From assembly GCA_903888395.1 (NCBI GenBank), contig CAISTO010000166.1:1-9778 (forward strand): DNA of 9,778 nt, given 5' to 3'. This document shows, in pieces, positions 8,058 through 9,778 of this stretch. Position 1 is the first letter of the stretch. Every line of letters begins with the position of its first letter. The notes under the pieces were generated by a model. It made no database searches. It saw only the letters and a list, made by a program, of their open reading frames with translations, and was not told the origin of the DNA. The translations under genes were made by a program, and so were the position numbers. Origin of the DNA: an uncultured Bacteroidota bacterium. GTDB lineage: Bacteria > Bacteroidota > Bacteroidia > UKL13-3.

Positions 8058-8546
8058 ATGAAAAACAAAATGAAAAAAACAACACTTTTAGGAATTGCTT
8101 TAATCGCAACATTTGCCTTTTTTACTTCATGTTCAAAGGACTCAACCACTACAACTACTACAACTCCTGAAACCAACACACAAAAATTAGTTGGTAAAAA
8201 CTGGTTTATGAGTGCAGCAATTATGAACCCAGGTATTCCTGATGGAACCGGTGGAACTATTACTGATTTCTATGCATTAATGGAAGATTGTTCAAAAGAT
8301 GATTTCATGAATTTTAATGCAAATGGAACTTATATTTCAGACGAAGGTTTAACGATGTGTGATTCTACAAGTGCACAAACTACACCTGGAACTTGGAAGT
8401 TTACTAATAATGAAACAAACATATTAATAGATGATTCTACTAATTTAGGAATTTTACAATTAGAAGCTAGCATGATGAAACTAAAATTGACAGAAAATAT
8501 TGGTGGAACAGACCAAACAATTTCTTATACTTTTATTAAAAAATAA
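8058..8546 (+). CDS. Small lipoprotein with lipocalin-like domain
   Basis: Residues 1-24 are a lipoprotein signal peptide ending in FFTSC, with Cys25 as the probable lipidated residue. The protein is therefore expected to be membrane-anchored. A seven-threonine linker (30-36) leads into a domain of about 120 aa with LVGKNWFMSA (44-53), MNFNANGTYI (84-93), GTWKFTNN (111-118) and a final beta strand SYTFIKK. I read this as the Bacteroidota lipocalin-like family (Lipocalin_4 type), a small beta barrel of unknown ligand. Cys78 and Cys101 could form a disulfide. A second in-frame ATG at 8070 would give an equally good signal peptide, so the start is uncertain by four codons. The leader is A-rich, with TCTAAAA twice in tandem (8040-8053). 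The gene ends at a strong terminator. It may be read from purL or from its own promoter; no clear promoter was found. Confidence 0.8.
   Translation: MKNKMKKTTLLGIALIATFAFFTSCSKDSTTTTTTTPETNTQKLVGKNWFMSAAIMNPGIPDGTGGTITDFYALMEDCSKDDFMNFNANGTYISDEGLTMCDSTSAQTTPGTWKFTNNETNILIDDSTNLGILQLEASMMKLKLTENIGGTDQTISYTFIKK
8148..8165 (+). repeat. 9-bp tandem repeat in the threonine linker
   Basis: ACTACAACT occurs twice in direct succession and encodes six of the seven consecutive threonines just after the lipidated cysteine. The length of this linker could vary between strains by slippage. Confidence 0.75.
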
Positions 8547-8564
8547 TAACATTTTTATTCACTT

Positions 8565-8594
8565 AAAGCCATCAGTTATCTGATGGCTTTTTTT
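8565..8594 (+). terminator. Intrinsic terminator after the lipoprotein gene
   Basis: An 11-bp perfect stem pairs AAAGCCATCAG (8565-8575) with CTGATGGCTTT (8580-8590) around a TTAT loop. A run of seven T (8588-8594) overlaps and follows the right arm. It lies 18 bp after the lipoprotein stop and just 14 bp before the ATG of the next gene. Confidence 0.92.
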
Positions 8595-8608
8595 ATAAAC
8601 TTCAATTG

Positions 8609-9250
8609 ATGCAAAAACACTTTTTTCCAGTTACCAAAACCGCTCGTTATTTTACCCATGGAAATTTAGGTAATCATACCCAATTCATCTGGATAATTAT
8701 TCATGGTTATGCGCAAACCGCAGATGCGTTTTTAAGTAGTTTTGAAAGTTTGGGAAGTGAACATTTTATTATTGCTCCCGAAGGTTTAAATAAATTTTAT
8801 TCACGTGGATTTAGTGGAAATCCAGTAGCAAGTTGGATGACAAGTTTGGAACGCGAACATGAAATTATTGACTATACCAATTACTTAAATTCATTGGTAA
8901 AGTCTCTGAATTTAGCAGCATTTTCTCAAGTTAAAACCATTGTTTTAGGATTCAGTCAAGGTGTTTCTACTCAAACTCGTTTTATTGAATCAAGTGATTT
9001 TAAAGTTGATTATTCGGTAATGATTGCTGGTGAGATTGGCAAAGAATTTCAAGAAAATTTACCTGAAAAACTAGCCAATTTAAAAAGTTTATATTTAGTT
9101 GGTGACCAAGAAAATATTTTAAAACCCGAGAAAATTGAATCACATCAAATACTGTTCAAAATTGCAAATTGTGCCTTTAAAATATTTGAAGGTAAACATG
9201 AAGTAAATCAAAATACAATTGACAAAATTTTAGATTTTATCGCTGAATAA
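8609..9250 (+). CDS. Alpha/beta hydrolase, predicted serine esterase
   Basis: A 213-aa cytoplasmic hydrolase with no signal peptide, most like the phospholipase/carboxylesterase branch of the alpha/beta hydrolase fold. The oxyanion loop is IIIHGYAQ (29-36). The nucleophile elbow is GFSQG (114-118) with Ser116. Asp166 in LVGDQEN and His197 in GKHEV complete a plausible triad in the right order and spacing. The length is normal for the family. I start at the ATG at 8609; the TTG one codon earlier is in frame but adds nothing. No other in-frame ATG comes before residue 77. The start sits 14 bp past a terminator, with no Shine-Dalgarno site and little room for a promoter. It converges on the amidohydrolase gene with a 5-bp gap. 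The substrate is unknown. Confidence 0.85.
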   Translation: MQKHFFPVTKTARYFTHGNLGNHTQFIWIIIHGYAQTADAFLSSFESLGSEHFIIAPEGLNKFYSRGFSGNPVASWMTSLEREHEIIDYTNYLNSLVKSLNLAAFSQVKTIVLGFSQGVSTQTRFIESSDFKVDYSVMIAGEIGKEFQENLPEKLANLKSLYLVGDQENILKPEKIESHQILFKIANCAFKIFEGKHEVNQNTIDKILDFIAE

Positions 9251-9255
9251 ATTCT

Positions 9256-9778
9256 TTACTCCTTCAAGCCATATTTTTTCAAATATTTACTGTTCAAAGC
9301 ATTTTGTTCGTTGTTTAAATTAACTGCTTCACCATTAATAAAAGCTTCAGTTAACACATTGGTGCGCATGTCTAAAATATCGCCTTTGCTGATAATTATA
9401 GAAGCACTTTTGCCTTTTTCTATGCTTCCGTAATTGGCATCAATGCCTATAATTTTTGCAGCATTTAAAGTAATTGCTTGCAAAGCTTCTTCTTTGGTTA
9501 AACCATAAGCTACAGTTGTTCCTGCATTAAACATTAAGTTCCTAGTTTGCCAACTTTCTTTGTGACTGATAGCAAATAATATTCCCGCTTTTTGTAATTG
9601 CGCAGAAGTTTTAAAAGGTTGATCTACATCTTTATTGGCATTACTTGGCAGGCTATGAATATTACTTAAAACTACTGGAATATTATTTTCTTTGATAAAA
9701 TCAATGCACAAGTTTGCTTCAATTGCTTCCGATAAAACCAATTGAATATTTGGAAAATTTTTCTTAAAAAAGTTGATA
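9256..9778 (-). CDS. Amidohydrolase-family protein, C-terminal part (5' end beyond window)
   Basis: The frame is open from the window edge to a TAA at 9256, so only the last 173 or so residues are seen. The TTG at 9741 is an internal leucine codon, since the frame continues upstream as a normal NFFKKNFPNIQLVLSEA strand and helix. This is the end of the TIM-barrel amidohydrolase fold, most like Bacteroidota imidazolonepropionase-related proteins: ENNIPVVLSN, then GILFAIS, then NAGTTVAYGLTKEEALQAIT, the helix and Gly turn before the beta-sandwich, and GSIEKGKSASIIISKGD and MRTNVLTEAFING closing that domain. The metal-binding His residues would lie in the unseen N-terminal part. The Asp expected after the last barrel strand is not evident at AISHKESW (9573-9550). 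Reaction and localisation cannot be assigned. Confidence 0.82.
   Translation of the reverse strand, partial: INFFKKNFPNIQLVLSEAIEANLCIDFIKENNIPVVLSNIHSLPSNANKDVDQPFKTSAQLQKAGILFAISHKESWQTRNLMFNAGTTVAYGLTKEEALQAITLNAAKIIGIDANYGSIEKGKSASIIISKGDILDMRTNVLTEAFINGEAVNLNNEQNALNSKYLKKYGLKE

Overview
The window is an AT-rich chromosomal segment from a member of the Bacteroidota. Four things support this: a C-terminal type IX secretion (T9SS) sorting domain on one protein, a very long secreted protein built from tandem Ig-like repeats, a small lipoprotein with a Bacteroidota-style lipocalin-like domain, and a TAnnTTTG-type -7 promoter element with A-rich leaders instead of Shine-Dalgarno sites. I cannot name the genus. 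The PurL is the short form (755 aa), which works with separate PurQ and PurS; neither is in the window.

Layout. Positions 1-5603 hold two genes on the minus strand, both with signal peptides. The upstream gene (5603 to 2973) encodes an 876-aa NodB-like polysaccharide deacetylase with accessory domains and a T9SS type A sorting domain. It is followed after 38 bp by a giant adhesin-like gene (2934 to 1) that stays open to the window edge, so its C-terminus is not seen. That gene has a signal peptide, one N-terminal Ig-like domain, and then ten tandem repeats of 88-90 aa (the last cut by the edge). The repeats fall into classes in the order 0-A-B-C-D-C'-D'-A'-B'-C''. The two genes look like an operon driven from the 146-bp divergent region 5604-5749.

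On the plus strand, purL (5750-8017) is transcribed divergently from the deacetylase. A small lipoprotein (8058-8546) follows and ends in a clear intrinsic terminator (8565-8594). Next comes a serine esterase of the alpha/beta hydrolase fold (8609-9250). It meets, tail to tail with a 5-bp gap, the C-terminal part of an amidohydrolase on the minus strand (9256-9778, running off the window).

How the genes relate. The plus-strand genes look like ordinary housekeeping or cell-envelope genes with no obvious shared pathway. The minus-strand pair is the accessory part: a secreted polysaccharide-modifying enzyme beside a repeat-rich surface protein, probably both exported by T9SS. No tRNA, rRNA, CRISPR array, insertion sequence or phage gene was seen. 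No stretch over 300 bp lacks a gene.
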